Shown: positions 35,659 through 45,549 of the stretch, piece by piece
Layout: each line of letters opens with the position of its first letter
How positions within the stretch are numbered: position 1 is the first letter of the stretch
Source of the DNA: Pseudomonas putida
Lineage (GTDB): Bacteria > Pseudomonadota > Gammaproteobacteria > Pseudomonadales > Pseudomonadaceae
DNA: 64,000 nt
Direction of reading: 5' to 3'
NCBI RefSeq assembly: GCF_016406145.1
Contig: NZ_CP066306.1
Coordinates: forward strand, 2,232,001-2,296,000
The notes under the pieces: generated by a model
What the model saw: the letters and a program-made list of their open reading frames with translations, nothing else
What the model was told of the DNA's origin: nothing
Database searches by the model: none
Made by a program: the position numbers and the translations under genes

Positions 35659-37134
35659 TCAGTCGCCAAGCACTCGGCGCAGCGTTTCGCTCACGCCAAC
35701 CTCACACAGGCTGTCATACAGGCGCTCGAAAGCGCTGACGAAGGCGCCGGAGGCGGGGATGACCGTGCCAAATATCGTCTCGTCGCCCAGCACCCGGGCA
35801 GCAAGCCCATCACGCTGCACCACCCGTGCCTGGCACTGGGCCGCGCGTGGGTCGGGGATGGCATAGGCGCTGCCCTGTTCGTCTACCCCGCCCAGGTACA
35901 GGGCCCAGGCCGCTACCACCAGGGCCACGCGGTCCAGCGGTTGGCCCTCGGCAATCAGCTGGTTGGCGGTGGGGACGATGTACTTGGGAAATTTCGATGA
36001 GCCGTCCGAGCACACCCGCTCCAGCTGGTCGGCGATGGCGCGGTTGGCGAAGCGCTCGGTGAGGCTGTCCTTGTAGCGTTCCAGGTCGATGCCGGGCGCC
36101 GGGGCAAGCTGCGGCGTCACGTCCAGGTCCATGAACGTGCGCATGTAGCGGCGCAGCAGTGGGTCGGCAAGGGTCTCGTGGACCAGGCGGTAGCCCTGCA
36201 GGAAGCCCAGGTAGGTCAGTGCCAGGTGGCTGCCGTTGAGCAGCTTGATTTTCATTTCTTCATAGGGCGTGACGTCGTCGGTGAACTGCACACCGACCTT
36301 TTCCCACGCTGGGCGCCCGGCTACGAATTTGTCTTCCACCACCCACTGCAGGAACGGCTCGCACACCACTGGCCAGGCATCCTCGACGCCGTGGCGCTCG
36401 AACAGTTGTTGGCGGTGGTCGCTGCTGGTCATTGGCGTGATGCGGTCGACCATAGCGTTGGGGAAGCTCACGTTCTCACCTATCCAGCGGGCCAGGTGCG
36501 GGTCAAGCAACTGGGCGAAGGCCAGCAGGGCCTTGCGCGCGACCGCACCATTGTGCGGCAGGTTGTCGCAGGACATCACCGTGAACGGCCCCACGCCGGC
36601 TTCGCGGCGCCGCCGCAGCGCTTCGCAGAGAAAGCCGAACACGCCTTGCGGGGCCTGCGGGTTGGCCAGATCGTGCCGGACCTGCGCCAGGTCAGCGCGA
36701 AACTCGCCGGTGCTGTCGTCGATGCAGTAGCCGCCTTCGGTGATGGTCAGCGAGACGATACGTACGCCGGGCTCGGCCAGTTTGGCCAGCAGCGCTTGGG
36801 CGTCGTCATCGGCCAGGAGCATGTCATTGAGGGCACCGATCACCCGCACTTCGGTGTCGGGTTGGTCGTCCAGCACGAACAGGGTGTACAGGTAGCCCTG
36901 CGCCGCCAGGGCGTCGCGCATGGCGCGGTCTTCGCTGCGCAGGCCGGCGCCGCAGATGGCCCAGTCCAGGCCTTCGCCGCGGTTCATCAGGGCGTCGGTG
37001 TAGGCCGCCTGATGGGCACGGTGAAACCCACCTACACCAATGTGCACGATGCCCTGGCGCAGCTGCGAGGGCGTGTAGGAAGGGCGGGCGACCGTGGGCG
37101 CCAGCAGGTCGAGGTGGTGCGGGTCGAGTTTCAT
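35659..37134 (-). CDS. mtlD: Mannitol 2-dehydrogenase
   Basis: A 491-residue polyol-specific long-chain dehydrogenase. HIGVGGFHRAHQA is the NAD motif near residue 30, and MKIKLLNGSHLALTYLG carries the catalytic Lys, Asn and His near residue 295. It oxidises mannitol to fructose, and arabitol to xylulose and sorbitol to fructose in the well-studied P. fluorescens enzyme. It starts 11 bp after the ABC ATPase gene ends. Confidence 0.92.
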   Translation of the reverse strand: MKLDPHHLDLLAPTVARPSYTPSQLRQGIVHIGVGGFHRAHQAAYTDALMNRGEGLDWAICGAGLRSEDRAMRDALAAQGYLYTLFVLDDQPDTEVRVIGALNDMLLADDDAQALLAKLAEPGVRIVSLTITEGGYCIDDSTGEFRADLAQVRHDLANPQAPQGVFGFLCEALRRRREAGVGPFTVMSCDNLPHNGAVARKALLAFAQLLDPHLARWIGENVSFPNAMVDRITPMTSSDHRQQLFERHGVEDAWPVVCEPFLQWVVEDKFVAGRPAWEKVGVQFTDDVTPYEEMKIKLLNGSHLALTYLGFLQGYRLVHETLADPLLRRYMRTFMDLDVTPQLAPAPGIDLERYKDSLTERFANRAIADQLERVCSDGSSKFPKYIVPTANQLIAEGQPLDRVALVVAAWALYLGGVDEQGSAYAIPDPRAAQCQARVVQRDGLAARVLGDETIFGTVIPASGAFVSAFERLYDSLCEVGVSETLRRVLGD

Positions 37135-37145
37135 CGTGTGTGTCC

Positions 37146-38258
37146 TCAGGCCGCTTGCTGCAGGCGTTTGTCCAAGGCCTGGCCGTTGCTGTCGAACAGG
37201 TGGCAGTGGCCTGGGTCGAACGTCAGTTCCAGGGGCTCGCCGAAGGCCGGCGCAAAGTCGCCGCGCACCCGTACGGTGAGCATTTCCCCGGAGCCGGCAC
37301 GTACATGGCAGTAGCTGTCGCTGCCCAGGCGCTCACTGACGTCGGCAGTCACCTGCAGCAAGCCGGGTGTGCCTTGCCCGGCGCTGGCGATGTTCAGGTG
37401 CTCCGGGCGGATGCCCAGTGTCACGGGGCTGCCAGCGGGCAGACCGTCCGCGCACAGCGCCAAGCTGACACGGGCGCCGCATTCAAGGGTGACCTCGCAC
37501 GATGTGCCCTGGCTGTGGCTCACGTGGCCGCGCAAAAAGCCCATTTTCGGGGTGCCGAGAAAGCCTGCGACGAACAGGTTGGCCGGGTGGTGGTACAGCT
37601 CCAGCGGCGAGCCGACCTGCTCGATGCGCCCGCCGTTGAGCACCACCACCTTGTCGGCCAGGGTCATCGCCTCGACCTGGTCGTGGGTCACGTAGATCAT
37701 GGTCGCGGCCAGCTCCTGGTGCAGGCGCGCGAGCTCCAGGCGCATCTGCACGCGCAGGGCGGCGTCAAGGTTCGACAGCGGCTCGTCGAACAGGAAAATC
37801 TTTGGGTTGCGCACGATCGCCCGGCCGATCGCCACCCGCTGACGCTGGCCACCCGACAGTTGGCGCGGCTTGCGTTCGAGCAGCGGTTGCAGTTCGAGGA
37901 TGCGCGCGGCGTTGTCGACCTTGGCCTGCACCTCACGCTTGTCCACGCCGGCCAGGTCCAGGGCGAACGACAGGTTCTTGCGTACGGTCATGTGTGGGTA
38001 AAGCGCGTAGGTCTGGAACACCATGGCCAGGTCGCGTTTGGCCGGGGCGGTGTCAGTGATGTCGACGCCGTCCAGGGTGATGTGGCCGCCGCTGACTTCC
38101 TCAAGGCCGGCGATCAGCCGCAGCAGTGTCGACTTGCCACACCCGGACGGGCCGACGAACACCACGAACTCACGGTCGCGCACCTCCAGGTCGATGCCCT
38201 TGATGATGGCGTGGCCATCGAAGCCTTTGTGCAGGTTGCGGATCTTCAGGTCAGCCAT
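37146..38258 (-). CDS. mtlK: Mannitol/sorbitol ABC transporter ATPase
   Basis: A 370-residue MalK-type ATPase. Walker [10 protein letters not shown], signature [15 protein letters not shown] and Walker [13 protein letters not shown] are intact, followed by the H-loop TMIYVTHDQ. The C-terminal 130 residues form the TOBE/regulatory domain (LGIRPEHL). It energises the MtlFG permease. Confidence 0.93.
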   Translation of the reverse strand: MADLKIRNLHKGFDGHAIIKGIDLEVRDREFVVFVGPSGCGKSTLLRLIAGLEEVSGGHITLDGVDITDTAPAKRDLAMVFQTYALYPHMTVRKNLSFALDLAGVDKREVQAKVDNAARILELQPLLERKPRQLSGGQRQRVAIGRAIVRNPKIFLFDEPLSNLDAALRVQMRLELARLHQELAATMIYVTHDQVEAMTLADKVVVLNGGRIEQVGSPLELYHHPANLFVAGFLGTPKMGFLRGHVSHSQGTSCEVTLECGARVSLALCADGLPAGSPVTLGIRPEHLNIASAGQGTPGLLQVTADVSERLGSDSYCHVRAGSGEMLTVRVRGDFAPAFGEPLELTFDPGHCHLFDSNGQALDKRLQQAA

Positions 38259-38321
38259 GGCGAATGTCCTCTGCGGCGGCCCGCAATAGGGGGATTGAAC
38301 AGGTGTCGTGTGGGAGCCGGT

Positions 38322-39155
38322 TCATTTCACGGCGCCGAACGAAAGGCCGCGCACCAGCTGCTTCTGGCTGATCCAGCCGAAAATCAGGATGGGTGCGCAG
38401 GCCAGGGTCGAGACGGCCGAGAGCTTGGCCCAGAACAGCCCCTCCGGGCTTGAGTAGGAGGCCACCAGCGCGGTTAGTGGGGCGGCAGCCGAGGAGGTCA
38501 GGTTGAGCGACCAGAACGCCTCGTTCCAGCACAGGATCAACGACAGCAGCACGGTCGAGGCAAGCCCGCCGCGAGCGATCGGCAGCAACACGCGGACGAT
38601 TTCCTGCCAGGTCCCGGCACCGTCCAGGCGCGCGGCTTCCAGGATGTCCACCGGGATGTCCTTGAAGTAGGTGTACACCATCCACACCACGATCGGCAGG
38701 TTGATCAGGGTGTAGACGATGATCAGCGCCAGGCGCGAGTCGAGCAGGCCGAACTGTTTGGCCAGCAGGTAGATCGGCATCAGCACGCCCACCGGCGGCA
38801 GCATCTTGGTCGACAGCATCCACAGCAGCGTGCGCTTGGTGTGGCGGGTTTCGAAAAAGGCCATGGAGTAGGCCGCCGGCACTGCGACAAGCATGCACAG
38901 CGCGGTTGCCGAGAAGGCGATCAGCACCGAATTCCAGGCGTAGGCGAAGTAGTCGCTGCGCTCGTTGATGTGCAGGTAGTTCTCCAGTGTTGGCGCGAAG
39001 ATGAACTGCGGTGGTGTAGCGAAGGCGTCGAGCTCGGTCTTGAAGCTGGTCAGCAGCATCCAGAAGATCGGGAAGAAGATCACCAGGGCGATGCCCCAGC
39101 ACAGCAGGCCGATCAATGCGTCGCGCAGGCGGCGGGTTTGCTTGAGTGGCAGCAT
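38322..39155 (-). CDS. mtlG: Polyol ABC transporter permease
   Basis: A 277-residue MalG-type permease with six hydrophobic helices. The ATPase-contact EAA loop is EAARLDGAGTWQEIVRVLLPIARGG. It pairs with MtlF, whose gene ends 10 bp upstream. The start MLPLKQTRRLRDAL is a normal charged N-terminus. Confidence 0.92.
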   Translation of the reverse strand: MLPLKQTRRLRDALIGLLCWGIALVIFFPIFWMLLTSFKTELDAFATPPQFIFAPTLENYLHINERSDYFAYAWNSVLIAFSATALCMLVAVPAAYSMAFFETRHTKRTLLWMLSTKMLPPVGVLMPIYLLAKQFGLLDSRLALIIVYTLINLPIVVWMVYTYFKDIPVDILEAARLDGAGTWQEIVRVLLPIARGGLASTVLLSLILCWNEAFWSLNLTSSAAAPLTALVASYSSPEGLFWAKLSAVSTLACAPILIFGWISQKQLVRGLSFGAVK

Positions 39156-39165
39156 GGCGGGCTCC

Positions 39166-40089
39166 TCAGCGGCGCTCGGTCAGGTTCTTGCCGATCATCC
39201 GTATCAGCACGATGGCGGCGATGTTGGCTATCAGCACGGCGATCAGGCCGCCGGCCGAGGCCATGCCGACGTCGAACTGCAGCAGCGCCTGGTTGTAGAT
39301 CAGGTAGGCGAGGTTGGTGGATTCATAGCCCGGGCCGCCGCTGGTGGTGGTGAATATTTCGGCGAACACCGACAGCAGGAAGATGGTCTCGATCATCACC
39401 ACCACGGCAATCGGGCGGGCCAGGTGCGGCAGGGTCAGGTGCCAGAAGATCGCCAGCGGCCCGGCGCCATCCAGGCGCGCGGCTTCTTTCTGTTCCAGGT
39501 CCTGCGACTGCATGGCGGTCATCAGGATCAGGATGGCGAACGGCAGCCACTGCCAGGAGACGATCAGGATGATCGACAGCAGCGGGTAGTGCGCCAGCCA
39601 GTCCACCGGCTGCGCGCCGAACAGCCGCCACACGGCGGCGAGGATGCCCGACACCGGGTGCAATATCAGGTTCTTCCACAGCAGCGCGCTGACCGTGGGC
39701 ATGATGAAGAACGGTGAAATCAGCAGCACCCGTACCACGCCGCGCCCCCAGAACTCGCCGGCCTCCAGCAGCGCCGCGATGAGCACGCCGAACACCACGC
39801 TGATCGCCAGCACGCTGCCGACCAGGGTCAAGGTGTTCAGGGCGCCGGGCATGAAGCCTGGGTCGGTGACGAAGTACGCGAAGTTCTCCAGGCCTACGTA
39901 TGCATTTTCGCCCGGGTACAGCAGGTTGTAGCGGATAAGCGAAAAATACAGGGTCATGCCCAAAGGTACGACCATCCACAACAGCAGCAGCGCCACCGAA
40001 GGGCTGACCAGGAACCAGCCCGGCCCGACGCGGCGTTTGCCGGGGCGTGCAGTGGCGAGGGTCGGGGTATCGAGGGCCGAAGTGTCCAT
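39166..40089 (-). CDS. mtlF: Polyol ABC transporter permease
   Basis: A 307-residue MalF-type permease with six membrane helices. The EAA loop reads EAARLDGAGPLAIFWHLTLPHLARP. It forms the inner-membrane channel with MtlG, between the binding-protein gene and mtlG in the operon. Confidence 0.92.
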   Translation of the reverse strand: MDTSALDTPTLATARPGKRRVGPGWFLVSPSVALLLLWMVVPLGMTLYFSLIRYNLLYPGENAYVGLENFAYFVTDPGFMPGALNTLTLVGSVLAISVVFGVLIAALLEAGEFWGRGVVRVLLISPFFIMPTVSALLWKNLILHPVSGILAAVWRLFGAQPVDWLAHYPLLSIILIVSWQWLPFAILILMTAMQSQDLEQKEAARLDGAGPLAIFWHLTLPHLARPIAVVVMIETIFLLSVFAEIFTTTSGGPGYESTNLAYLIYNQALLQFDVGMASAGGLIAVLIANIAAIVLIRMIGKNLTERR

Positions 40090-40169
40090 GGCGACTCCGT
40101 GTGCAGCGAAAAGGGCGGACGGCAGCCGTCACCGCGCCAGGCGTTGGCGCGGCTCAGGCCACGGGTGGG

Positions 40170-41480
40170 CTACTTGGGATAACCGGCGCGCTTCATCTCG
40201 CGTTCGGTGGATTGCTGGGCGGCGGCAAGTACCTGGTCGACCTTCATCTGCCCGGTCAGGGCGGCGGAGAACAGCTTGCCGACCTGCGTACCAATGGCCT
40301 GGAACTCGGGGATGGTCACCAACTGAATACCCACGTACGGCACGGGCTTGAGCGTGGGGTGGTTGGGGTCAACGCGCTTGAGCGACTCCAGCGTCACCTT
40401 GGCGAACGGCGCTGCGGCCAGGTAGGCGTCGCTGTAGGTAGAGGCGCGGGTGCCGGGTGGCACGTTGGCCACGCCTTCCTTGTCGGCCACCAGCTTGGCG
40501 TAGGCTTCGGACGTGGCCCAGGTGCTGAAGGCCTTTGCCGCGTCCTTGGCCTTGGAGCTGCTGGGGATGGCCAGCGCCCAGGAATACAGCCACGAGGCGC
40601 CCTTGTCGGTGACCTCTTTTGGCGCAAATGTGAAGCCGACCTGGTCGGCGACCTTGCTCTGGGTCTTGTCGGTGACGAACGAGCCGGCAACGCTGGCATC
40701 GACCCACATCGCGCACTTGCCGCTGTTGAACAGTGCCAGGTTTTCGTTGAAGCCGTTGCTCGACGCGCCTGGCGGGCCGTACTGCTTCAAGGTGTCGACG
40801 TAGAAGTTCAGCGCGTTCTTCCACGCGCTGCCGGTGAATTCCGGCTGCCACTGTTCGTTGAACCAGCGTGCGCCAAAGGCATTGGCCACGGTGCCGATCA
40901 GCGCCATGTTCTCGCCCCAGCCGGCCTTGCCGCGCAGGCAGATGCCGTACTGGCCCTGGTCGGGGTGGTGAAGTTTGGCGGCATATTCACCCAGCTGGGT
41001 CCAGGTCGGTTGCTCGGGCATGTTCAGCCCTGCGTTCTGGAACAGGTCCTTGCGGTAGTAGGTGATGGAGGCTTCGGCATAGAAGGGCAAGGCGTACAGC
41101 GTGCCGTTGGCCGACAAGCCATTGCGCACAGACGGGAACACGTCGTCGAGGTTGTAATCGGCCGGCAGGTCCGTCATCGGCTCCAGCCAGCCTTTGGCGC
41201 CCCACAGCGCGGCTTCGTACATGCCGATGGTCAGTACGTCGAACTGCCCGCCCTGGGTGGCGATGTCGGTAGTCAGGCGCTGGCGCAGCACGTTTTCTTC
41301 AAGCACGACCCACTTGAGCCTGATGTCCGGGTGTTGCTCTTCGAACACCTTGGCCAGGCGCTGCATGCGGATCATGTCGTTGTTGTTGACCGTGGCGATG
41401 GTCAATGTCTCTGCGCCCTGGGCCAATAGCGGCAGGCTGAGGCAGGCAGCGGCCAGGCAGGCCTTGATCGCGTCGTTCAT
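40170..41480 (-). CDS. mtlE: Polyol ABC transporter substrate-binding protein
   Basis: A 436-residue family 1 extracellular solute-binding protein with a signal peptide (CLAAACLSLPLLAQGAET). Blocks such as EEQHPDIRLKWVVLEEN, QFDVLTIGMYE and FNSGKCAMWVDAS match MalE/SmoE-type sugar alcohol binders. It is the first gene of the mtlEFGKDYZ operon and delivers mannitol, arabitol or sorbitol to MtlFGK. Confidence 0.92.
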   Translation of the reverse strand: MNDAIKACLAAACLSLPLLAQGAETLTIATVNNNDMIRMQRLAKVFEEQHPDIRLKWVVLEENVLRQRLTTDIATQGGQFDVLTIGMYEAALWGAKGWLEPMTDLPADYNLDDVFPSVRNGLSANGTLYALPFYAEASITYYRKDLFQNAGLNMPEQPTWTQLGEYAAKLHHPDQGQYGICLRGKAGWGENMALIGTVANAFGARWFNEQWQPEFTGSAWKNALNFYVDTLKQYGPPGASSNGFNENLALFNSGKCAMWVDASVAGSFVTDKTQSKVADQVGFTFAPKEVTDKGASWLYSWALAIPSSSKAKDAAKAFSTWATSEAYAKLVADKEGVANVPPGTRASTYSDAYLAAAPFAKVTLESLKRVDPNHPTLKPVPYVGIQLVTIPEFQAIGTQVGKLFSAALTGQMKVDQVLAAAQQSTEREMKRAGYPK

Positions 41481-41622
41481 CTATGAACTCCCTTACCGGG
41501 CCGGCTGACGGCACGGAAGACATTATTATTTTTGTGTCGCTGGCGCTGATTACACCCCCGCGTGGCGCTGCCGACAAAGCTTGGGCTGCACGCTGGCTGA
41601 TACTTTTTTGCAGTTGTTGCGC

Positions 41623-42528
41623 TCAGTGATGGTTCTGCTCGGTCAGCCGCTGGATAACCAGGCTGCGATAGTCGGAGGGAGTCATGCCTTTGAGCTGTTG
41701 AAAGCGCCGGTTGAAATTGGACAGGTTGCTGAAGCCTGATTCGAAGCACACTCCGGTCACCGGCAGGTCGCTTTTGGCCAGCAGTTCGCAGGCCTTGCTG
41801 ACCCGCAGGCGGTTGACGAACTCGACAAAACCGCGCCCGGCGGCCTGTTTGAAGAAGCGTGAGAAGTACGTGGGGGTCATGCCCAGGTGCTCGGCCACTT
41901 CGTTCTGGGTCAAGTCCTGGGCGTAGTGCTCGAAGATATAGTCCACCGCCCGGTTTATGCGCTCGACGTTGTGCTCGTCAGCCAGGTACGAAGAGGTGAC
42001 TGTGGACAACAACTGGTAGTCCTCGCAGCCGGCCAGCTGTTCCATGAGGATAAAAAAGTATCCAAGGCGGGTCATGCCGCGGCTGTCCGCTATGCATTGC
42101 AACAATTTGCGGCTCTCGGCGATCAGCGCCGGGTCACGGAACTCGATGCCGTAGTGCGCGCGGGCCAGCAACGGGCTGAGCTGGTGCAGCTCAGAAAATA
42201 CCCGGCTGCCGCTGTGCAAAACCTCGTCCGTGAAATTGACCAGCATGTCGCGCTGGCTGAACACCTCCCCGGGGCCGGCCTGGCTGATCCAGTTGTGCGG
42301 CAGGTTGGGCCCTGTGAGGAAAAGCGTGTTCGGCGCGAAGCTGCCGATGTAGTCGCCGATGAACACTTTGCCGGCGCTGGCCACGATCAGGTGCAGTTCG
42401 TATTCCTTGTGGAAATGCCAGCGTACCAGCGGGCTGGGAAAACCATGCTGGCGGTAGATCAGTGAGTCGCCCTCGTGATCGTCCATCAACTCGTAGGACG
42501 GGTCGGTGACTTTGCTCGTTCTGGGCAT
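41623..42528 (-). CDS. mtlR: AraC-type activator of the mannitol operon
   Basis: A 301-residue regulator, the same length as MtlR of P. fluorescens. The N-terminal cupin-like sensor has RWHFHKEYELHLIV. The C-terminal double HTH is visible as LTQNEVAEHLGMTPTYFSRFFKQAAG and LPVTGVCFESGFSNLSNFNRRF. The start MPRTSKVTDP is chosen by length match; two upstream in-frame ATGs exist. It precedes mtlE on the same strand with a 142-bp gap that should hold the operon promoter. Confidence 0.9.
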   Translation of the reverse strand: MPRTSKVTDPSYELMDDHEGDSLIYRQHGFPSPLVRWHFHKEYELHLIVASAGKVFIGDYIGSFAPNTLFLTGPNLPHNWISQAGPGEVFSQRDMLVNFTDEVLHSGSRVFSELHQLSPLLARAHYGIEFRDPALIAESRKLLQCIADSRGMTRLGYFFILMEQLAGCEDYQLLSTVTSSYLADEHNVERINRAVDYIFEHYAQDLTQNEVAEHLGMTPTYFSRFFKQAAGRGFVEFVNRLRVSKACELLAKSDLPVTGVCFESGFSNLSNFNRRFQQLKGMTPSDYRSLVIQRLTEQNHH

Positions 42529-42650
42529 GGCGCTGATGGGCTCCGAAGGACGAAGTATCATCGTAGCCTGAACAGGGCAGGTGTCACAGGCCGCCAAGCG
42601 CGCCCGCGCTTGCGGTATGATTGGCGCTTCTGTCTCTGGAACCTCCCTGG

Positions 42651-43364
42651 ATGAGCAAGCCCGGTCAAATGGTGCTGATCGCGTTGCGCAAGATGATCGC
42701 TTCGGGCGAACTGGCGGCTGGCGCGCGGCTGATGGAAGTGCCTACCGCCGAACGTTTCGGCGTCTCACGCATGCCCGTACGCATGGCGTTTCGTACCCTG
42801 GAGCAGGAGGGCCTGCTGGTGCGTTGCGGCGGCCGTGGCTTCCAGGTGCGTTCGGTCAGCGCCGATGACATTGCCGGTGCGGTGGAAGTGCGTGGTGTGC
42901 TAGAAGGCCTGGCTGCCCGCCAGGCCGCTGAGCGTGGCCTGCTGCCCGCGGCGCGCGAGGCACTGCAGCGCTGCCTGGTCGAAGGCGACCTGTTGTTCGA
43001 CAAGGGGTATGTGACCGAAGAAGACTTGCACGCCTATCACGACCTGAACATGCGCTTTCACCAGGTGATCGTAGAGGCCAGCCACAACCCGGCCATCGCC
43101 GATGCGCTGGCGCGCAACGACCACTTGCCGTTCGCTTCGGTCACTGCGCTGGCGGTGGACCGTCACGACCTTGCCCGTGAATACCGGCGCTTCAACTTCG
43201 CGCACATGCAGCACCATGCGGTGTTCGATGCGCTCACCCACGGCCAGGGTGCCCGCGCCGAGGCGATCATGCGCGAACATGCCAATGCCACGTTGCGCTA
43301 TGCCGAAACCTTTGGCGCGTCCACGGCGGACGAGGGCATGAAGGTGATCCTGCCCTCGTCCTGA
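42651..43364 (+). CDS. vanR: GntR-family repressor of vanillate genes
   Basis: A 237-residue GntR/FadR-type regulator. The winged helix is at about residues 8-70 (VPTAERFGVSRMPVRMAFRTLEQEGLL), followed by an all-helical FCD ligand domain with the DLNMRFHQ and His-rich AHMQHHAVF metal site. It is convergent with vanB. P. putida VanR represses vanAB until vanillate binds. Candidate operators are at 45428 and 45514. Confidence 0.88.
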   Translation: MSKPGQMVLIALRKMIASGELAAGARLMEVPTAERFGVSRMPVRMAFRTLEQEGLLVRCGGRGFQVRSVSADDIAGAVEVRGVLEGLAARQAAERGLLPAAREALQRCLVEGDLLFDKGYVTEEDLHAYHDLNMRFHQVIVEASHNPAIADALARNDHLPFASVTALAVDRHDLAREYRRFNFAHMQHHAVFDALTHGQGARAEAIMREHANATLRYAETFGASTADEGMKVILPSS

Positions 43365-43370
43365 GGCGTT

Positions 43371-44321
43371 TTACAGGTCCAGTACCAGCAGGGGCGTCTT
43401 CGCCCGCGAACAGCACGGCGTGAACTGATCATTCAGGGCCTGTTCCTGCTCCGTGAGGAACAGGTCGCGGTGCTCTGGCGTGCCCTGCAGCACACGCGTC
43501 AGGCAGGTGCCGCAAATACCCTGTTCACAGGAGACGGCGATCTCGATGCCATGGCGTTCCAGCACCTGCACCACGCTCTGGTCGGCCGGCACCTCGAACA
43601 CTTGGCCGGTGCTGCCTACCTGCACCGAGAAGCTGCCGTCGTCGCTGTTTTCAACCGGCGCTGCGGCGAAGTATTCACGGTGCAGGTTGGCCTGCTGCCA
43701 ACCCAGCTGCTTGGCAGTGTCCAGCACGTGCTGCATGAAGCCGCCAGGCCCGCACACGTAAAGGTGCACATCGCCCTGCGGGCTGCCCAGCACTTGGGCG
43801 ATGTCCAGGGCGGTCTCCGGCTGCTCGTCAAAATGCACGAACAGGCGGTCAGCGAAGGGGGCGGCGCGCAGGCGCTCGACAAAGGCTGCGCGGTCGCTGG
43901 AGCGTGCGCAGTAGTGCAGTTCGAAATCGTCGCCGTTGCAGGCCAGTTGCTCAGCCATGCACAGCAGGGGCGTGATGCCGATGCCACCGGCGAACAGCAG
44001 GCTGCGCCGGGCGCCCTGGGCCAGCGGGAACAGGTTGCGCGGGGCGCTGATGCGCAGGCGGTGGCCTGCCTGCACCTGCTCGTGAAGGCTGCGCGAACCG
44101 CCGCGTGAGGCGGGGTCGTTGAGCACGCCGATCAGGTAGCGGTGACGTTCTGCGGGGTGGTTGCACAGGGAATACTGGCGCACCAGCCCGTCCGGCAGGT
44201 GCACATCGATGTGCGCGCCGGCGCTGAAGGGCGGCAGTGGGCTGCCATCGGCGGCCGCCAGCTCGAAGCTGCAGATGCCCTGGGCTTCGTCGTTGCGGGA
44301 TACCACTACGGCATCGATCAT
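43371..44321 (-). CDS. vanB: Vanillate O-demethylase reductase subunit
   Basis: A 316-residue class IA oxygenase reductase. The FMN/NAD domains show RQYSLCN and LFAGGIGITPLLCM. The C-terminal plant-type [2Fe-2S] domain has CEQGICGTCLTRVL with a distal Cys in the last 15 residues. It passes electrons from NADH to VanA. It follows vanA by 12 bp. Confidence 0.93.
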   Translation of the reverse strand: MIDAVVVSRNDEAQGICSFELAAADGSPLPPFSAGAHIDVHLPDGLVRQYSLCNHPAERHRYLIGVLNDPASRGGSRSLHEQVQAGHRLRISAPRNLFPLAQGARRSLLFAGGIGITPLLCMAEQLACNGDDFELHYCARSSDRAAFVERLRAAPFADRLFVHFDEQPETALDIAQVLGSPQGDVHLYVCGPGGFMQHVLDTAKQLGWQQANLHREYFAAAPVENSDDGSFSVQVGSTGQVFEVPADQSVVQVLERHGIEIAVSCEQGICGTCLTRVLQGTPEHRDLFLTEQEQALNDQFTPCCSRAKTPLLVLDL

Positions 44322-44333
44322 GGCGCGGGCTCC

Positions 44334-45401
44334 TCAGGCGGGGGTGGTGTGGGTGGCGATCATGTGCGGTTTGGGCGCTTGCTCTTTGGCGATCAGCCGC
44401 TCCAGCACCTTGCGCGCCTGTACGCCGCCGGCGTCGATGTTGAGCTTGAGCAGGTTGCGCTCGGGGTAGGCGAGCAGGTTCTGCTGCTGGCGTTCGAGCA
44501 TTTCCAGGTCTTCGCTGAAAATCTTGCCCTGGCCTTCGCGGATGCTCGCGGTCAGGGCCTGATCGTGGGCGGCAAAATTGCGCGCCATGCCCCAGAAGTA
44601 CCAGATCGAGGTGTCGCTCTCGGGGGTGATGAAATCGACCACGATGCTCGAGGCCTTGTGCTCGGCCGGGGCGTGGTAGCCGCCGTGGCCGGCATGGGCC
44701 ACGCCCACCTCGATCAGTACATGGCTGGGCGGGGTGAAGCGGCAGATCTGCCAGCGGTCCACCGGCACATCATCGGCCAGGCCGTTGCCGCGCAGGGCCA
44801 TGCGCCAGAAGGGCGGGGGCATGATGTTTTCCATGTGCCGGGCGGTGACCACTTCGTCGCCGCTCACCGTGGTGACCGGGGGCGCCTCGTCGATTTCCTT
44901 CTGGCCGATGCTGGAGGCATGCACATAGGTTTCATGGGTGAGGTCCATCAGGTTGTCGATCATCAGGCGGTAATCGCAACCGATGTGGAACAACCCGCCG
45001 CCATAGGCCCATTCGTCGCGGGCCGCCCACGGCAGGTGCGGGATCAGGGCCGGGTCAGCCTGGGCCTGGTCACCGGGCCAGACCCAGATGAAGCCATGGC
45101 GCTCGACCACGGCGAAGGCTTTGTTGCAGGGAAAACCCCGCACCCGTTGGCCCGGCATGGCGACGGTCTTGCCATCACAGCCCATCACCAGCCCGTGGTA
45201 GCCGCACACCAGGTTGCCGTTTTCGACAAAGCCCAGCGACAAGGGCGCGCCGCGGTGCGGGCAAAAGTCTTCCACGGCGGCGACGCGGTTTTCGTTACCA
45301 CGGTAGAACACGATCTTCTCCCCGCAAATCTGCCGGCCCAAGGGCTTCTCGGCGATTTCGTCAGGGGTGCAGGCGACGTACCAGGTGTTTTTCGGGTACA
45401 T
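44334..45401 (-). CDS. vanA: Vanillate O-demethylase oxygenase subunit
   Basis: A 355-residue Rieske oxygenase that demethylates vanillate to protocatechuate and formaldehyde. The Rieske centre is CPHRGAPLS...CGYHG near residues 47-68, and the mononuclear iron site has DLTHETYVHASS. The start MYPKNTWYVACTPDE follows GGAGG; the longer open frame upstream overlaps the operator and promoter. Confidence 0.94.
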   Translation of the reverse strand: MYPKNTWYVACTPDEIAEKPLGRQICGEKIVFYRGNENRVAAVEDFCPHRGAPLSLGFVENGNLVCGYHGLVMGCDGKTVAMPGQRVRGFPCNKAFAVVERHGFIWVWPGDQAQADPALIPHLPWAARDEWAYGGGLFHIGCDYRLMIDNLMDLTHETYVHASSIGQKEIDEAPPVTTVSGDEVVTARHMENIMPPPFWRMALRGNGLADDVPVDRWQICRFTPPSHVLIEVGVAHAGHGGYHAPAEHKASSIVVDFITPESDTSIWYFWGMARNFAAHDQALTASIREGQGKIFSEDLEMLERQQQNLLAYPERNLLKLNIDAGGVQARKVLERLIAKEQAPKPHMIATHTTPA

Positions 45402-45427
45402 GGAGGACCTCCGATTGTTGTTGTTAT

Positions 45428-45529
45428 TTAATGGATCCATTAAGACCTGATCCGAAAGACTGGTCAATGGTTTATCCCAACAAAAATTGGAGGTCTTACG
45501 ATTATCGTGCGTCTAATGGATCCATTTAG
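45428..45529 (-). promoter_or_regulatory. vanA promoter with two VanR-type palindromes
   Basis: TTAATGGATCCATTAA (45428-45443) is a perfect palindrome; CTAATGGATCCATTTAG (45513-45529) repeats its core AATGGATCCATT. This resembles the known VanR operator ATTGGATCCAAT. On the minus strand, TTGACC (45462-45467) and CTTAAT (45439-45444) are 17 bp apart, so the first palindrome covers the -10. Confidence 0.7.
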
Positions 45530-45549
45530 TGGTTTGCGGATGAATGGCC

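Noticed and set aside
34156..36000. 614-residue open frame opposite mtlY/mtlD
   Set aside because: Antisense to two well-identified genes and spans their junction; composition is that of a codon-bias shadow.
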